This document shows, piece by piece, positions 17,648 to 26,330 of a stretch of 64,000 bases of DNA; positions within the stretch are counted from its first letter, which is position 1, and each line of letters starts with the position of its first letter. Where the stretch lies: NCBI GenBank assembly GCA_052035735.1, contig JBPOHI010000009.1, forward strand, positions 16,744 through 80,743. The letters are read 5' to 3'. Source of the DNA: JAGPDF01 sp052035735. GTDB taxonomy: Bacteria; Acidobacteriota; Thermoanaerobaculia; Multivoradales; JAGPDF01. The notes beneath the pieces are model-generated. The model saw nothing but the letters and a program-made list of their open reading frames with translations. It was not told the DNA's origin and searched no databases. The translations under genes and the position numbers were made by a program.

Positions 17648-18970
17648 ATGCTGTTTCGACGCCGAATCGCGGCGGCAGGGTATCTCGGCCTGGCGGTCGT
17701 GATGGCGTGCGCGCCCGCCAAGACGGCGGCGCCTGCCCCAGGAGTCGATCCGGCCCTGCGCCCGTTTGTGCCCGATCCGGCTGTCTCGTGCGGTCCCGCA
17801 CTGTCCGAAACTGCAGTCGCGGAGCTGCGCAGAATCCACCGCGAGCTGCTGCGCTCCGCAGATGCAGCGGCAGCGCTCGCTGCCACGACCCGTTGGCTCA
17901 CGGACGAGGCGGATGCGCTGCCGGGGCAGACGCTGCGTGGTGAGGCCCTGCTGGTCGCGGGCCAGGCACGCGAGGCCTTGTCGTTCCTCGCCCCTTACGC
18001 TGCAAGATCGGCGGAATGCCCGGCATTAGGCCTCGTCCTGGCGCGAGCGCAGGAGGCCGCCGGAGATCTTCCCGAGGCCTACGCCGGCTACGTGACGGCC
18101 GGCGGCGTACCCCCAGCAGCGGGGGAGCGAGCGCGAGGGATCTCGGCGCGTGCCCTCGAGATGACCCGCGCGCGGTTCACGGAGGCCGTGGCCGCCGGCC
18201 GCCGAGAGGCTGCTGGCTGGCATCTCGGCCGGCTGGAGCGTCTCTGGCCCAACTCCGAGGCGACGCTGCGCTCGAGCATGGAGATGTCCAGCCTCGCTGG
18301 CGACGCGCGCGGAGAGCTCGCCGCGGTCAAGGCGCTCCAGGCGTCGCGTCCCGCGGACACGGTGCTCTCCCTGCGCCGTGGCCAGCTCGAGCTCGAAGTC
18401 GGCGACGCGCGCACCGGTCTCGCGCTCATCGAGGCGCTGGCTGCGGCCTCTCCGGCGGACGGCGCCCTGCAGGTCGAGCTCGGACGCGCCAAGTTCGCCT
18501 GGCGGTTGATCAATGCTCCCGAGCAGGTGCGTGGGCTGCGCGGCAAGGCGGCTCTTTCCCGGGCGGATCTCGCGGTTCTGCTCTACTGGATGGTGCCGCA
18601 GATCCGCACGGCTCGGCCGGGAGCCGCGCAGATCGCCTCCGACATTCTCGATCACCCTTCGCGCGACGAGATCGCGCGGGTCGCCAATCTCGGCCTCATG
18701 AGCATCGACGAGACGCTGCACCGCTTCTCTCCGGACGCTCCGTTACGCCGTGCGGACGCGGTATCGGCATTCCTCAAACTGCTCGCCGGCGCAGAGCCGG
18801 ATGGCGCGTGCGCGCTGCCGCGCGGGGGCGGCCGTGAGGCGCTGTGCCGGTCGGGTTTCGCCTGCGGGCTGTTCGAGGACGTGCTCCTCTGTCAGGCCGG
18901 AGCCGGAATCTCGGGAGCGGAGACGATCGAGATGCTGCGTCGGGCGCTCGACCGCATGGAGAGCGTGTGA
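17648..18970 (+). CDS. Lipoprotein with TPR-like helices and a C-terminal SLH-like segment
   Basis: 440 residues. The N-terminus is a lipoprotein signal (RRRIAAAG, hydrophobic stretch, lipobox VMAC). The middle consists of repeated Ala/Leu-rich helix pairs resembling tetratricopeptide repeats (about 60-330). The C-terminal part (about 330-400), with DILDHPSRDEIARVANLGL and FSPDAPLRRADAVSAFLKLL, follows the pattern of an S-layer-homology domain. Such domains bind cell-wall polymers, so the protein may tether the outer membrane to the wall. Its four cysteines near the C-terminus (CALPRGG...CRSGFAC...C) could form disulfides. The 3' end overlaps pgsA (GTGA). Function unknown. Confidence 0.7.
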   Translation: MLFRRRIAAAGYLGLAVVMACAPAKTAAPAPGVDPALRPFVPDPAVSCGPALSETAVAELRRIHRELLRSADAAAALAATTRWLTDEADALPGQTLRGEALLVAGQAREALSFLAPYAARSAECPALGLVLARAQEAAGDLPEAYAGYVTAGGVPPAAGERARGISARALEMTRARFTEAVAAGRREAAGWHLGRLERLWPNSEATLRSSMEMSSLAGDARGELAAVKALQASRPADTVLSLRRGQLELEVGDARTGLALIEALAAASPADGALQVELGRAKFAWRLINAPEQVRGLRGKAALSRADLAVLLYWMVPQIRTARPGAAQIASDILDHPSRDEIARVANLGLMSIDETLHRFSPDAPLRRADAVSAFLKLLAGAEPDGACALPRGGGREALCRSGFACGLFEDVLLCQAGAGISGAETIEMLRRALDRMESV

Positions 18971-19521
18971 ACTTCACCGTACCCAACCTGTTGTCGATCC
19001 TGCGTATGGGGCTCATTCCCTGGTTCGCGATCTCGGTGATCGACGGCGACGCCACGCAGGCGCTCTGGATCTTCGCCATCGCCGGCGTGACGGACGCCCT
19101 CGACGGCTTCATCGCCCGGTTTTGGCACCAGCAGTCGGCACTCGGCGCCTATCTCGACCCGCTCGCCGACAAGCTCCTGCTGGTGACCGCCTATGTCATG
19201 CTCGCGATCCCGAATCTGCGCCTCGGCCTGGTCATTCCGGCCTGGGTGACGGCGCTCGTCATCACCCGTGACGTGGTGATCGTGGTAGTGGCTCTCGTGC
19301 TGCATCTCGCGATCGGGATCTCGCGTTTTCCGCCTTCGCCGCTCAGCAAGATCAACACCGCAGCTCAGCTCATCGCGATCATCGCCGTGCTGCTCTCCAG
19401 TCGCGGTCCCCTCTTCGAGGCTGGCGCGACGTTCTTCGTCTACTTGGTGGCGGCACTGACGATCGGATCGGGAATCGAGTACATTTACCGGGCGAATCGC
19501 ATGGCCGCGCATCGCGATTGA
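18967..19521 (+). CDS. pgsA: CDP-diacylglycerol--glycerol-3-phosphate 3-phosphatidyltransferase
   Basis: Makes phosphatidylglycerol phosphate in the inner membrane. The CDP-alcohol phosphotransferase motif is perfect: D46-G47-x2-A50-R51-x8-G60-x3-D64-x3-D68. Several membrane helices fill the 184 residues, the usual size. GTG 18967 overlaps the previous stop (GTGA), indicating translational coupling; a start at 18844 would overlap the lipoprotein gene. Other CDP-alcohol transferases (for example cardiolipin synthase of the eukaryotic type) are possible but less likely given the length and motif spacing. Confidence 0.88.
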   Translation: MNFTVPNLLSILRMGLIPWFAISVIDGDATQALWIFAIAGVTDALDGFIARFWHQQSALGAYLDPLADKLLLVTAYVMLAIPNLRLGLVIPAWVTALVITRDVVIVVVALVLHLAIGISRFPPSPLSKINTAAQLIAIIAVLLSSRGPLFEAGATFFVYLVAALTIGSGIEYIYRANRMAAHRD

Positions 19522-19537
19522 AGAGCTCTCTCCCCGC

Positions 19538-22500
19538 ATGACCGAATTCGTTCATCTCCACCTTCACAGCCAGTACAGCCTGCTGGACGGAGCCAACCGC
19601 CTCGACGACGTCATCCAGGCCGCGGCCGCAGCGGGCATGAAGGCGATCAGCCTGACCGATCACGGCAACCTGTTCGGCGCCATCGAGTTCTACGACAAGG
19701 CGAAGAAGGCCGGAATCAAGCCGATCATCGGTATCGAGGCGTACGTCGCACAGGGCAGCTTGATCGACCGGAACCCCGCGCGCGGCAGCAGCAATCACCT
19801 GGTGCTGCTCGCCCGCAATCAGACCGGATACCAGAACCTCATCAAGCTGACCACGCGCTCCTACCTGCAGGGCTTCTACTACAAGCCGCGCATCGACCAC
19901 GAGACCCTGCGCGAATTCAGCGACGGTCTGATCGGCCTTTCGGCCTGTCTCAAGGGCGAGATCAACGAGCGCATACTGAGCAATCGCGAAGCCGAAGCAG
20001 AGGCGCGGGCGCGCGAATACGCCGAGATCCTCGGGCCCGAGAACTTCTTCCTCGAGCTCCAGGATCACGGCATTCCCGACCAGCGCGCAGCCAATGAGGT
20101 GCTGCGGCGAATGTCGAAGCGGCTCGGACTGGGGCTGGTGGTCACCAACGACTGCCACTACCTGCGGCAGAGCGACTCGGTGGCGCACGACGTCCTGCTT
20201 TGTATCGGCACCCAGCGCACGCGTTCCGACCCGGACCGCCTCAAGTACGCCTCCGACCAGTTCTACCTGAAGTCGGGCGACGAAATCGCGGCGCTTTTTC
20301 CGGAGGACGGCGAAGCGATCGCGAACACCGTCGCGATCGCCGAGCGCTGCAACGTCGAGATCCCCTCGGGCACCTTCCACCTGCCGGCGTTTCCTCTCCC
20401 GGCGGGCGAGTCGATCGAGAGCTTCTTCGAGCACCGGGCGATGGCGGGACTCGAAGAGCGTTTCGAGGAGATGACGCGTCGCGGCACGATCGACTCGCGC
20501 TATTCGATGGATCTCTACCGCGAGCGGCTGAAGTTCGAGATCGGCGTGATCAAGCGGATGGGCTTCCCCGGCTATTTCATGATCGTCTGGGACTTCATCC
20601 GCTTCGCGCGCGAGAGCGGCATTCCCGTCGGGCCGGGCCGGGGCTCGGCCGCGGGCTCCCTGGTCTCTTTCGCGCTGCGCATCACCGACATCGATCCGAT
20701 GAGATACGACCTGCTGTTCGAGCGCTTTCTGAATCCCGATCGCGTGAGCATGCCGGACATCGACATCGACTTCTGCATGCGCCGCCGCGGCGAGGTGATC
20801 CAGTACGTCAACGAGAAGTACGGCCGCGATCGGGTGGCGCAGATCATCACCTTCGGCACCCTGGCCGCGAAGGGCGTTCTGCGCGACGTGGGACGCGTGC
20901 TCGGCCTGCCGTTCGCCAAGATGGACCGGGTGGCGAAAATGTTGCCGGACATGACCAAGTCGCTGGCGGAGGCGGCGCGCTCGGTCGATAGCCTGGTCGC
21001 CGAAGTGGCCAAGGACGCCGAGATCAAGGAGGTCGTCGACATCGGCAGCCGGCTCGAGGGGCTGACGCGGCACGCCTCGGTGCACGCCGCCGGCGTCGTC
21101 ATCGCGCCGGTGCCGATCGACGAACTGGTGCCGCTCTACAAGACCAGCCGGGACGAAATCACGACGCAGTGGGACATGAAAGCGGTCGAGCGCCTCGGCC
21201 TGCTCAAGATGGACTTCCTGGGGCTCAAGACCGTCACGGTCGTCGACGACACCCTGCGCACGCTCGAGATGCAGGGTATCGAGCTCGATCTCGATGCCGT
21301 CCCGCTCGACGATTCGGAGGTCTTCCGCCTCTTCTGCGACGGCCGGACGAACGGCATCTTCCAGTTCGAGTCGAGCGGTATGCGCGACATGCTCCGCCGC
21401 GCCCAGCCCTCCAGGTTCGAGGAACTGGCGGCGTTCAACGCCCTCTACCGCCCGGGCGCGCTGTCGGTCGGTATGGTGGAGGAGTTCATCCAGCGCAAGC
21501 TGGGCAAGAAGAAGGTCCAGTACATCCTGCCCGAGACCAAGCCGATCCTCGAAGAGACCTTCGGCGTCATCGCCTACCAGGAGCAGGTCATGCAGGTCGC
21601 CGTGACCATCGGCGGCTTCACCATGGGCGAAGCGGATGTGCTGCGCAAGGCGATGGGCAAGAAGGACCCGGTGGCGATGGCGAAGCAGAAGGAGAAGTTC
21701 GTCGCCGGCGCCGCCGCGCGCGGATTCGCCAGGAAGAAGGCCGAGGAGCTCTGGGAGTACATCGAGCCGTTCGCCGGCTATGGCTTCAACAAGAGCCACA
21801 GCGTCGCCTACGCCATGCTCGCCTACAAGACCGCCTACCTGAAGGCGCACTATCCGGTGGCATTCATGGCGGCGATGCTCTCCTGCGAGATGGGGGCGAC
21901 GGACGAAATCGTCAAGTACGTCAACGAAAGTCGCGAGATGGGGATCCGCATCCTGCCTCCCGACGTCAACGAAAGCCAGTGGACCTTCTCGGTCGTCGGC
22001 GATGCCATTCGCTTCGGACTCGGCGCGATCAAAGGCGTGGGCGAGAGCGCCGGCGAAGCGATCCTCGCCGCACGGCGGGCGCAGGGGAGTTTCAAGAGCC
22101 TGGCCCACCTGCTGCTCGAAGTCGATGCCCAGGCCGTCAACCAGAAGGTCTACGACGCGCTGGTGAAGTCCGGGGCCTGCGATTCGCTGGGTTCGGCGCA
22201 CCGCGCAGCGCAGGCGGCAGCGATCTCCGGTCTCGCCGAGCAGGCGCAGCGTCGGCGGCGGGAAGTCGAGGCCGGACAGTCGAATCTGTTCGGCTCGGGG
22301 AGCGGCACCGCCCTGCCGCCGGAGCCCCCTTCAACGGTGCCCGCCTGGACGGAGAGCGAACGCCTGCGCCTCGAGAAGGAAGCGCTCGGCTTTTACCTAT
22401 CGGGCAACCCGCTGATCGAGTTCGAGTCTCACCTCAAGCGCCTGGTGAGCCATACGACCGATCAACTCCGCGGCGGATTTCAGGGCACCGCCACGGTCGG

Positions 22501-22993
22501 CGGCCTGGTGACACGGATCTCGCGCGCCAAGATCAAGAGCGGCCAGAACGCCGGCCGGGTGATGGGGCGATTCGTGCTCGAAGACCTGAACGGGTCGCTT
22601 CCGGTGACTGTCTTCGCCGACCAGCTGCAGCGCTACGACGGGCTCCTGGTCGAGGATGCGGCAGTCATCGTCAAAGGGCAGGTGCGCGAGCGCGGCGCCG
22701 AGAACGAAATGACCGTCGAGGAGATGACGCCGCTCGCCAAAGCGGTGGAGAAGCTGGTCTCCGGCGTCCGCCTGTCGCTCGACCGCGAGCTCGCGCAGAC
22801 CGAGATGCTGCGCCTTCGCGATGTGCTCGTCGACCATCCCGGAGAGGTGGCGGTGGAGTTCGAGATGCGGCTCGGTGACGAGCTGGTGCGCATCGCGCCG
22901 CAGGAGCGTTTCCGGGTGAACGTGACGCCGGCGCTCTTTTCGGCTCTCGAGGGCATTCTAGGCGCGGGCACGGTTCACCGCCTCGGCCTTTGA
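19538..22993 (+). CDS. dnaE: DNA polymerase III subunit alpha
   Basis: Replicative DNA polymerase, 1151 residues. The N-terminal PHP domain keeps all nine metal-ligand positions by eye (His8, His10, Asp17, His42, Glu67, His87, Cys137, Asp205, His207), the set found in proofreading-competent alpha subunits such as mycobacterial DnaE1. The palm has PDIDIDF near residue 405; fingers and tandem helix-hairpin-helix follow; then the OB-fold (VGGLVTRISRAKIKSG, about 985-1060) and the tau-binding tail. The end of the gene lies 23 bp before the next start. A separate DnaQ exonuclease may be dispensable for this enzyme; this is inference. Confidence 0.97.
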   Translation: MTEFVHLHLHSQYSLLDGANRLDDVIQAAAAAGMKAISLTDHGNLFGAIEFYDKAKKAGIKPIIGIEAYVAQGSLIDRNPARGSSNHLVLLARNQTGYQNLIKLTTRSYLQGFYYKPRIDHETLREFSDGLIGLSACLKGEINERILSNREAEAEARAREYAEILGPENFFLELQDHGIPDQRAANEVLRRMSKRLGLGLVVTNDCHYLRQSDSVAHDVLLCIGTQRTRSDPDRLKYASDQFYLKSGDEIAALFPEDGEAIANTVAIAERCNVEIPSGTFHLPAFPLPAGESIESFFEHRAMAGLEERFEEMTRRGTIDSRYSMDLYRERLKFEIGVIKRMGFPGYFMIVWDFIRFARESGIPVGPGRGSAAGSLVSFALRITDIDPMRYDLLFERFLNPDRVSMPDIDIDFCMRRRGEVIQYVNEKYGRDRVAQIITFGTLAAKGVLRDVGRVLGLPFAKMDRVAKMLPDMTKSLAEAARSVDSLVAEVAKDAEIKEVVDIGSRLEGLTRHASVHAAGVVIAPVPIDELVPLYKTSRDEITTQWDMKAVERLGLLKMDFLGLKTVTVVDDTLRTLEMQGIELDLDAVPLDDSEVFRLFCDGRTNGIFQFESSGMRDMLRRAQPSRFEELAAFNALYRPGALSVGMVEEFIQRKLGKKKVQYILPETKPILEETFGVIAYQEQVMQVAVTIGGFTMGEADVLRKAMGKKDPVAMAKQKEKFVAGAAARGFARKKAEELWEYIEPFAGYGFNKSHSVAYAMLAYKTAYLKAHYPVAFMAAMLSCEMGATDEIVKYVNESREMGIRILPPDVNESQWTFSVVGDAIRFGLGAIKGVGESAGEAILAARRAQGSFKSLAHLLLEVDAQAVNQKVYDALVKSGACDSLGSAHRAAQAAAISGLAEQAQRRRREVEAGQSNLFGSGSGTALPPEPPSTVPAWTESERLRLEKEALGFYLSGNPLIEFESHLKRLVSHTTDQLRGGFQGTATVGGLVTRISRAKIKSGQNAGRVMGRFVLEDLNGSLPVTVFADQLQRYDGLLVEDAAVIVKGQVRERGAENEMTVEEMTPLAKAVEKLVSGVRLSLDRELAQTEMLRLRDVLVDHPGEVAVEFEMRLGDELVRIAPQERFRVNVTPALFSALEGILGAGTVHRLGL

Positions 22994-23000
22994 GGGGCGG

Positions 23001-23006
23001 TAGAAT
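23001..23006 (+). promoter_or_regulatory. Candidate -10 box of the nucleotidyltransferase gene
   Basis: TAGAAT within GGTAGAATC, ending 10 nt before ATG 23017, in the 23-bp gap after dnaE. The predicted leader is about 4 nt. No convincing -35 is visible. Confidence 0.35.
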
Positions 23007-23016
23007 CGGGTCCGGC

Positions 23017-24366
23017 ATGCGGCCAACGCCCGATTTGCAGCACGCCCGGGGAGAGGCGGACCCCGCCGGCGCCGACTCGCCAGCGGCGCACGAGATCCTG
23101 CGGCGTTTCCACGCTCTTCCCGATGGCAGGCTCGAGCTGCTGCGGCAGTGCGCGGCAGTCGCTCTCGACGCCGGATGTGATCTCTACTGGGTCGGAGGCG
23201 GCGTGCGCGATCTCTGGCTCGGGACGAGCGAGTTCGACATCGACCTGCTCGTTGATGGGGAGATGGCGACCTTCGCCGCGCTGCTGGCCGCGACCTTCGG
23301 CAGCGAACTGCGCTTGCATCCGGAGTTCCTGACTGCGGAGCTCCTGGCGCCTGGAGGCTGCCGGGTCGATCTCGCGCAGGTCCGCACGGAGAGCTACGCT
23401 GCCCCCGCCGCGTTGCCTCAGGTCACGCCAGGCACATTGGCGAGCGACTTCGCGCGCCGCGATTTCACCATAAACTGCCTGGCGATTCCGCTCGCGCCGA
23501 GCTTCGGCGATCGACTCCTCGACCCCTGTGGCGGAGTTGCGGATCTCGAGCGGCGCTGTCTGCGCGCGCTGCATGCGGCGTCGTTCCGCGACGATCCGAC
23601 ACGCATCCTGCGAGGCCTCGAGTTCGAGGCGCGCTTCGAGTTCGAGCTCGAAACGGAGACCCGGCGGCAGATCGAGCGGACGATCGCCGAAGGAAGGGTG
23701 GCGCTGCTCTCGGCGGCTCGCCTGCGCGAGGCGCTTTCCCGGGCACTCGCGCGCGGGCGGACGGCCGCTCGCGTTCTGCGCCGGATGCGGCAGCTCGCAC
23801 TCTCGCCGGCGATCGATTCCAGCCTGGTGGGGACAACCGGCGCCGAGTCCCTGCTCGAAAGCGCGCTCGAGGCCTTTGGCCGCGTCGCCGGACGGAGCCT
23901 CTCACCCGCCTTCCGTCTCTCCCTGCTCTGTCTCGCGAAAGAGCTCGAGGTCGGCGACCGTCGGCGACTGGCGCAGCGGCTCGCTCTGCCGGCGGCGGAC
24001 GCGACGCTGCTCGATGAAGGGCCAGGGCGCATCCGGGCGGCTATGGCGCTTCTGGCCGGCAGCCCGGTGGCAAGCGACGCGCACGCCAGCCTCTCCTGCC
24101 TGTCGGACGAGGAGCTCGCGCTGGTGGCGGCCGGCGGAGAAGCCCAGCTCGGGTGGGTGCGGCGAGAGCTCGATGAGCTGCGCGGTTTGCGTCTGCGGAT
24201 CGGCGGCCGCGATCTCCTCGCAGCCGGCGCGAGCGAAGGCGCTGCGATCGGCCGGGCGCTCGCAGAGACGCTGGCGGCGCGGCTCGACGGCCGGATCTCC
24301 GCGGCCGAGGAGTTGACGTTCGCCTCCGCCGTGGCGGCGACCGCGGCGGGCGAGGGACGGGAATGA
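23017..24366 (+). CDS. tRNA nucleotidyltransferase / poly(A) polymerase family protein
   Basis: 449 residues. Class II nucleotidyltransferase head domain: YWVGGGVRDLWLG (G-strand), the catalytic pair in FDIDLLVDGEM, then LASDFARRDFTINCLA, RILRGLEFEARFEFELE. It adds CCA (or A) to tRNA 3' ends. Both tRNA genes in this window already encode CCA, so the role would be repair or completion of other tRNAs. The sequence cannot distinguish a CCA-adding enzyme from an A-adding or poly(A) polymerase. ATG 23017 is chosen over 22990 because it begins after dnaE and next to the -10 box. It ends in an ATGA overlap with the next gene. Confidence 0.85.
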   Translation: MRPTPDLQHARGEADPAGADSPAAHEILRRFHALPDGRLELLRQCAAVALDAGCDLYWVGGGVRDLWLGTSEFDIDLLVDGEMATFAALLAATFGSELRLHPEFLTAELLAPGGCRVDLAQVRTESYAAPAALPQVTPGTLASDFARRDFTINCLAIPLAPSFGDRLLDPCGGVADLERRCLRALHAASFRDDPTRILRGLEFEARFEFELETETRRQIERTIAEGRVALLSAARLREALSRALARGRTAARVLRRMRQLALSPAIDSSLVGTTGAESLLESALEAFGRVAGRSLSPAFRLSLLCLAKELEVGDRRRLAQRLALPAADATLLDEGPGRIRAAMALLAGSPVASDAHASLSCLSDEELALVAAGGEAQLGWVRRELDELRGLRLRIGGRDLLAAGASEGAAIGRALAETLAARLDGRISAAEELTFASAVAATAAGEGRE

Positions 24367-25046
24367 CCGGCCACCTCGGGCGCGCGCGATGGCCGAGGTG
24401 GCGCACCGTCTGGTCGGTCGTCTGCGTCGCGGCGTTCGCCGGAGCGGGCGCGCTGCCGGCGGTCGATCCAGCGCTCGAGTACCTGCGGCGCGACTGCTCC
24501 AGCGAGCTGGGGAGAAACGAGATCACGCTCTTCGGCAACGGAACGATCCGGTGGCGCGAATGGCGGGAAGGCAAGCAGTCGATGCGGCTGGCGGAGCTGG
24601 GCCGGGACGAAGTGGATGCTTATATCCGGCGCTTGGCGGCCTGTGATCTAGCGGAGACTCGCGAGAGCCCCGGGGGGGTCGCGGGAGAGTGGATGGAGCG
24701 TTGCGAACTCACGCTTTCCCTCCCCGGCGGCGCTCCGCGGAGTTTCCGCTACGGTCGACTGGACACTCATCCCCTGGCGCTCGCCGACCTCCTGCGGATC
24801 GCGGAGGAGCTCGCGGAGCGCGCCCAGGCGTCGCCGGTCGCGGGTGGGATTCCGGCCGACTACCTGCCGCGCTACGGCGACCTCCTGCTGCGCGTCGACG
24901 ACCTCGAGTTCGAGGTGGTCGGCCGGACGGCGGACGGGCGTGGGTTCGAGCTCCGCGGCAAGGTCCAGCCGCTGAGTATGTATCTCACCCTCGACGAGCT
25001 GCGCCGCCAGTTCGTGCGCGTCCTGCGGCGCGGGCCGGCCAAGTGA
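24363..25046 (+). CDS. Exported protein of unknown function
   Basis: 227 residues. A basic, hydrophobic N-terminus (RWRTVWSVVCVAAFAGAGALPA) looks like a signal peptide or anchor. The body is a mixed alpha/beta domain without catalytic motifs I recognise; the first part (DCSSELGRNEITLFGNGTIR) resembles the small beta-sandwich seen in periplasmic proteins of unknown function. ATG 24363 overlaps the preceding stop and its own stop overlaps rsmD (GTGA), so it is translated within the same operon. Confidence 0.7.
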   Translation: MTGHLGRARWPRWRTVWSVVCVAAFAGAGALPAVDPALEYLRRDCSSELGRNEITLFGNGTIRWREWREGKQSMRLAELGRDEVDAYIRRLAACDLAETRESPGGVAGEWMERCELTLSLPGGAPRSFRYGRLDTHPLALADLLRIAEELAERAQASPVAGGIPADYLPRYGDLLLRVDDLEFEVVGRTADGRGFELRGKVQPLSMYLTLDELRRQFVRVLRRGPAK

Positions 25047-25603
25047 AGTCGCCCGGCGTCCGTATCTCGAGCGGGGCGCTGCGGGGGCGCAAGCTCGACG
25101 TACCGGCGGGCATCCGTCCGACCGAGCAGAAGGTACGCGAGGCGCTGTTCTCCATCTGGGGCGAACGGCTGGCGGAGGCGGACGTGCTCGATCTGTTTGC
25201 TGGCAGCGGGGCGGTGGCGATCGAAGCGCTCAGCCGCGGTGCTGGCTTCGCCACCGCGGTGGAGTCGAATCGATCGGTTCTCGAGGCGCAGCGGCGGAAC
25301 CTGGCACTCCTGCCGGCGGGGAGTTTCCGCCTGCTCGCACTGCCGGTCGAGCGGGCTCTGCGGGAGTTGGCCACGGACGGCGCGGCGTTCGACCTGATCT
25401 TCGCCGATCCGCCATACTCGTGGATACCCGACGCCGGGTTCTTCGTGGCTTGTGCTTCGCTCTTGCGCAACGGCGGGGAGCTCGTTGTCGAGCACAGCTC
25501 GCGCGTGGCCCTGCCGATCGAAGTCTCCGCGCTGGTGCGCACCGACTCGCGGCGCTACGGGGAGTCGGCGCTGACGTTCTATGGCCGGACCGACGGGGAC
25601 TGA
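25043..25603 (+). CDS. rsmD: 16S rRNA (guanine966-N2)-methyltransferase
   Basis: SAM-dependent methylation of G966 in 16S rRNA. 186 residues with the RsmD start ISSGALRGRKLDVP, RPTEQKVREALFSIW, the SAM-binding DLFAGSGAVAIEALSRGA (50 onwards), and the catalytic FADPPYSW near residue 120. The GTG start at 25043 overlaps the previous stop. An upstream frame to 24689 is spurious overlap. It ends 37 bp before the convergent pilin gene; no hairpin terminator is obvious there. Confidence 0.93.
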   Translation: MKSPGVRISSGALRGRKLDVPAGIRPTEQKVREALFSIWGERLAEADVLDLFAGSGAVAIEALSRGAGFATAVESNRSVLEAQRRNLALLPAGSFRLLALPVERALRELATDGAAFDLIFADPPYSWIPDAGFFVACASLLRNGGELVVEHSSRVALPIEVSALVRTDSRRYGESALTFYGRTDGD

Positions 25604-25640
25604 GCGGGAGCTCGTAGCCCAGCCGGACTCGCAGCGGTCC

Positions 25641-26219
25641 TCAGTTCCAGACCCAGCGGTGCCCGCCCTCGCCGTTGAGCAGGAAGGCGTCTTCGCCAGA
25701 ATCGTACTTGCGCAGGACGATGCGCCCCGTGGCGGGAGTCTCGACGCGTACTTCGAGGTAGTTGTCGTTGCTGTCCTTGAAGCGGAAGGCTCCCACGCGA
25801 TCGACGGAGCCGTCGGGGCGGAAGATCGGTCCGTCCTGGGCCGGGTCGTCGTCCCATCCGTCGATGGCATTGGCGCCATTCGGGGCCCCGTCGCCAGGCC
25901 CGCGGAACTCGACCTTGACCGGCATGGGAACGGTTCCGGCGAGCTGCCGACCCGTCGCCAGGGTGGCGATGAAGGCGTTCGCCGTTTCGTCGAAGGTGAC
26001 CTGGGCCGTGGAGCTCATCTTGATCGACTCGAGCCTCGCCGCCTGCATGAGCGACACGACCTCACGGGCCGTGCCGGTCAGCTTGTAGCGATTGATCATG
26101 TTGAGGAAGGCCGGCGCCGTGATCATCAGCAAGATGCCGACGACAGCGACGACGACGAGTACCTCCAGGAGAGTAAATCCGGACTGCCGCGGCTTGTCGA
26201 GCTGTCGGGCTGTTCGCAT
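25641..26219 (-). CDS. GspH/FimT-like minor pseudopilin
   Basis: 192 residues with a class III prepilin signal: short basic leader, then G|FTLLEVLVVVAVVGIL, where prepilin peptidase would cut before Phe; Glu5 of the mature protein is present. The remaining beta-rich domain with WDDDPAQDG and a Gly-rich C-terminus fits a minor type II secretion or type IV pilus tip subunit. It is alone: no other pilin or secretion gene is nearby. A TATACT-like -10 box lies 20 nt upstream (26240-26245, reverse strand), and GAGGGAG precedes the ATG. Confidence 0.82.
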   Translation of the reverse strand: MRTARQLDKPRQSGFTLLEVLVVVAVVGILLMITAPAFLNMINRYKLTGTAREVVSLMQAARLESIKMSSTAQVTFDETANAFIATLATGRQLAGTVPMPVKVEFRGPGDGAPNGANAIDGWDDDPAQDGPIFRPDGSVDRVGAFRFKDSNDNYLEVRVETPATGRIVLRKYDSGEDAFLLNGEGGHRWVWN

Positions 26220-26330
26220 GGTTCGCTCCCTCGCGGCGGAGTATAGCTCGCTGCGGGCAAGCAGGCTGTGAAGGCTCTCTCCGCATGGCCGCGGGCGGAC
26301 TCTACGGGGTGAGCCGCCGGAGACTCCGCC

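Noticed and set aside
19379..22201. 940-residue open frame antisense to dnaE
   Set aside because: High G+C keeps antisense frames open. Composition is His/Arg/Glu/Val-rich without motifs, and dnaE on the other strand is unmistakable.
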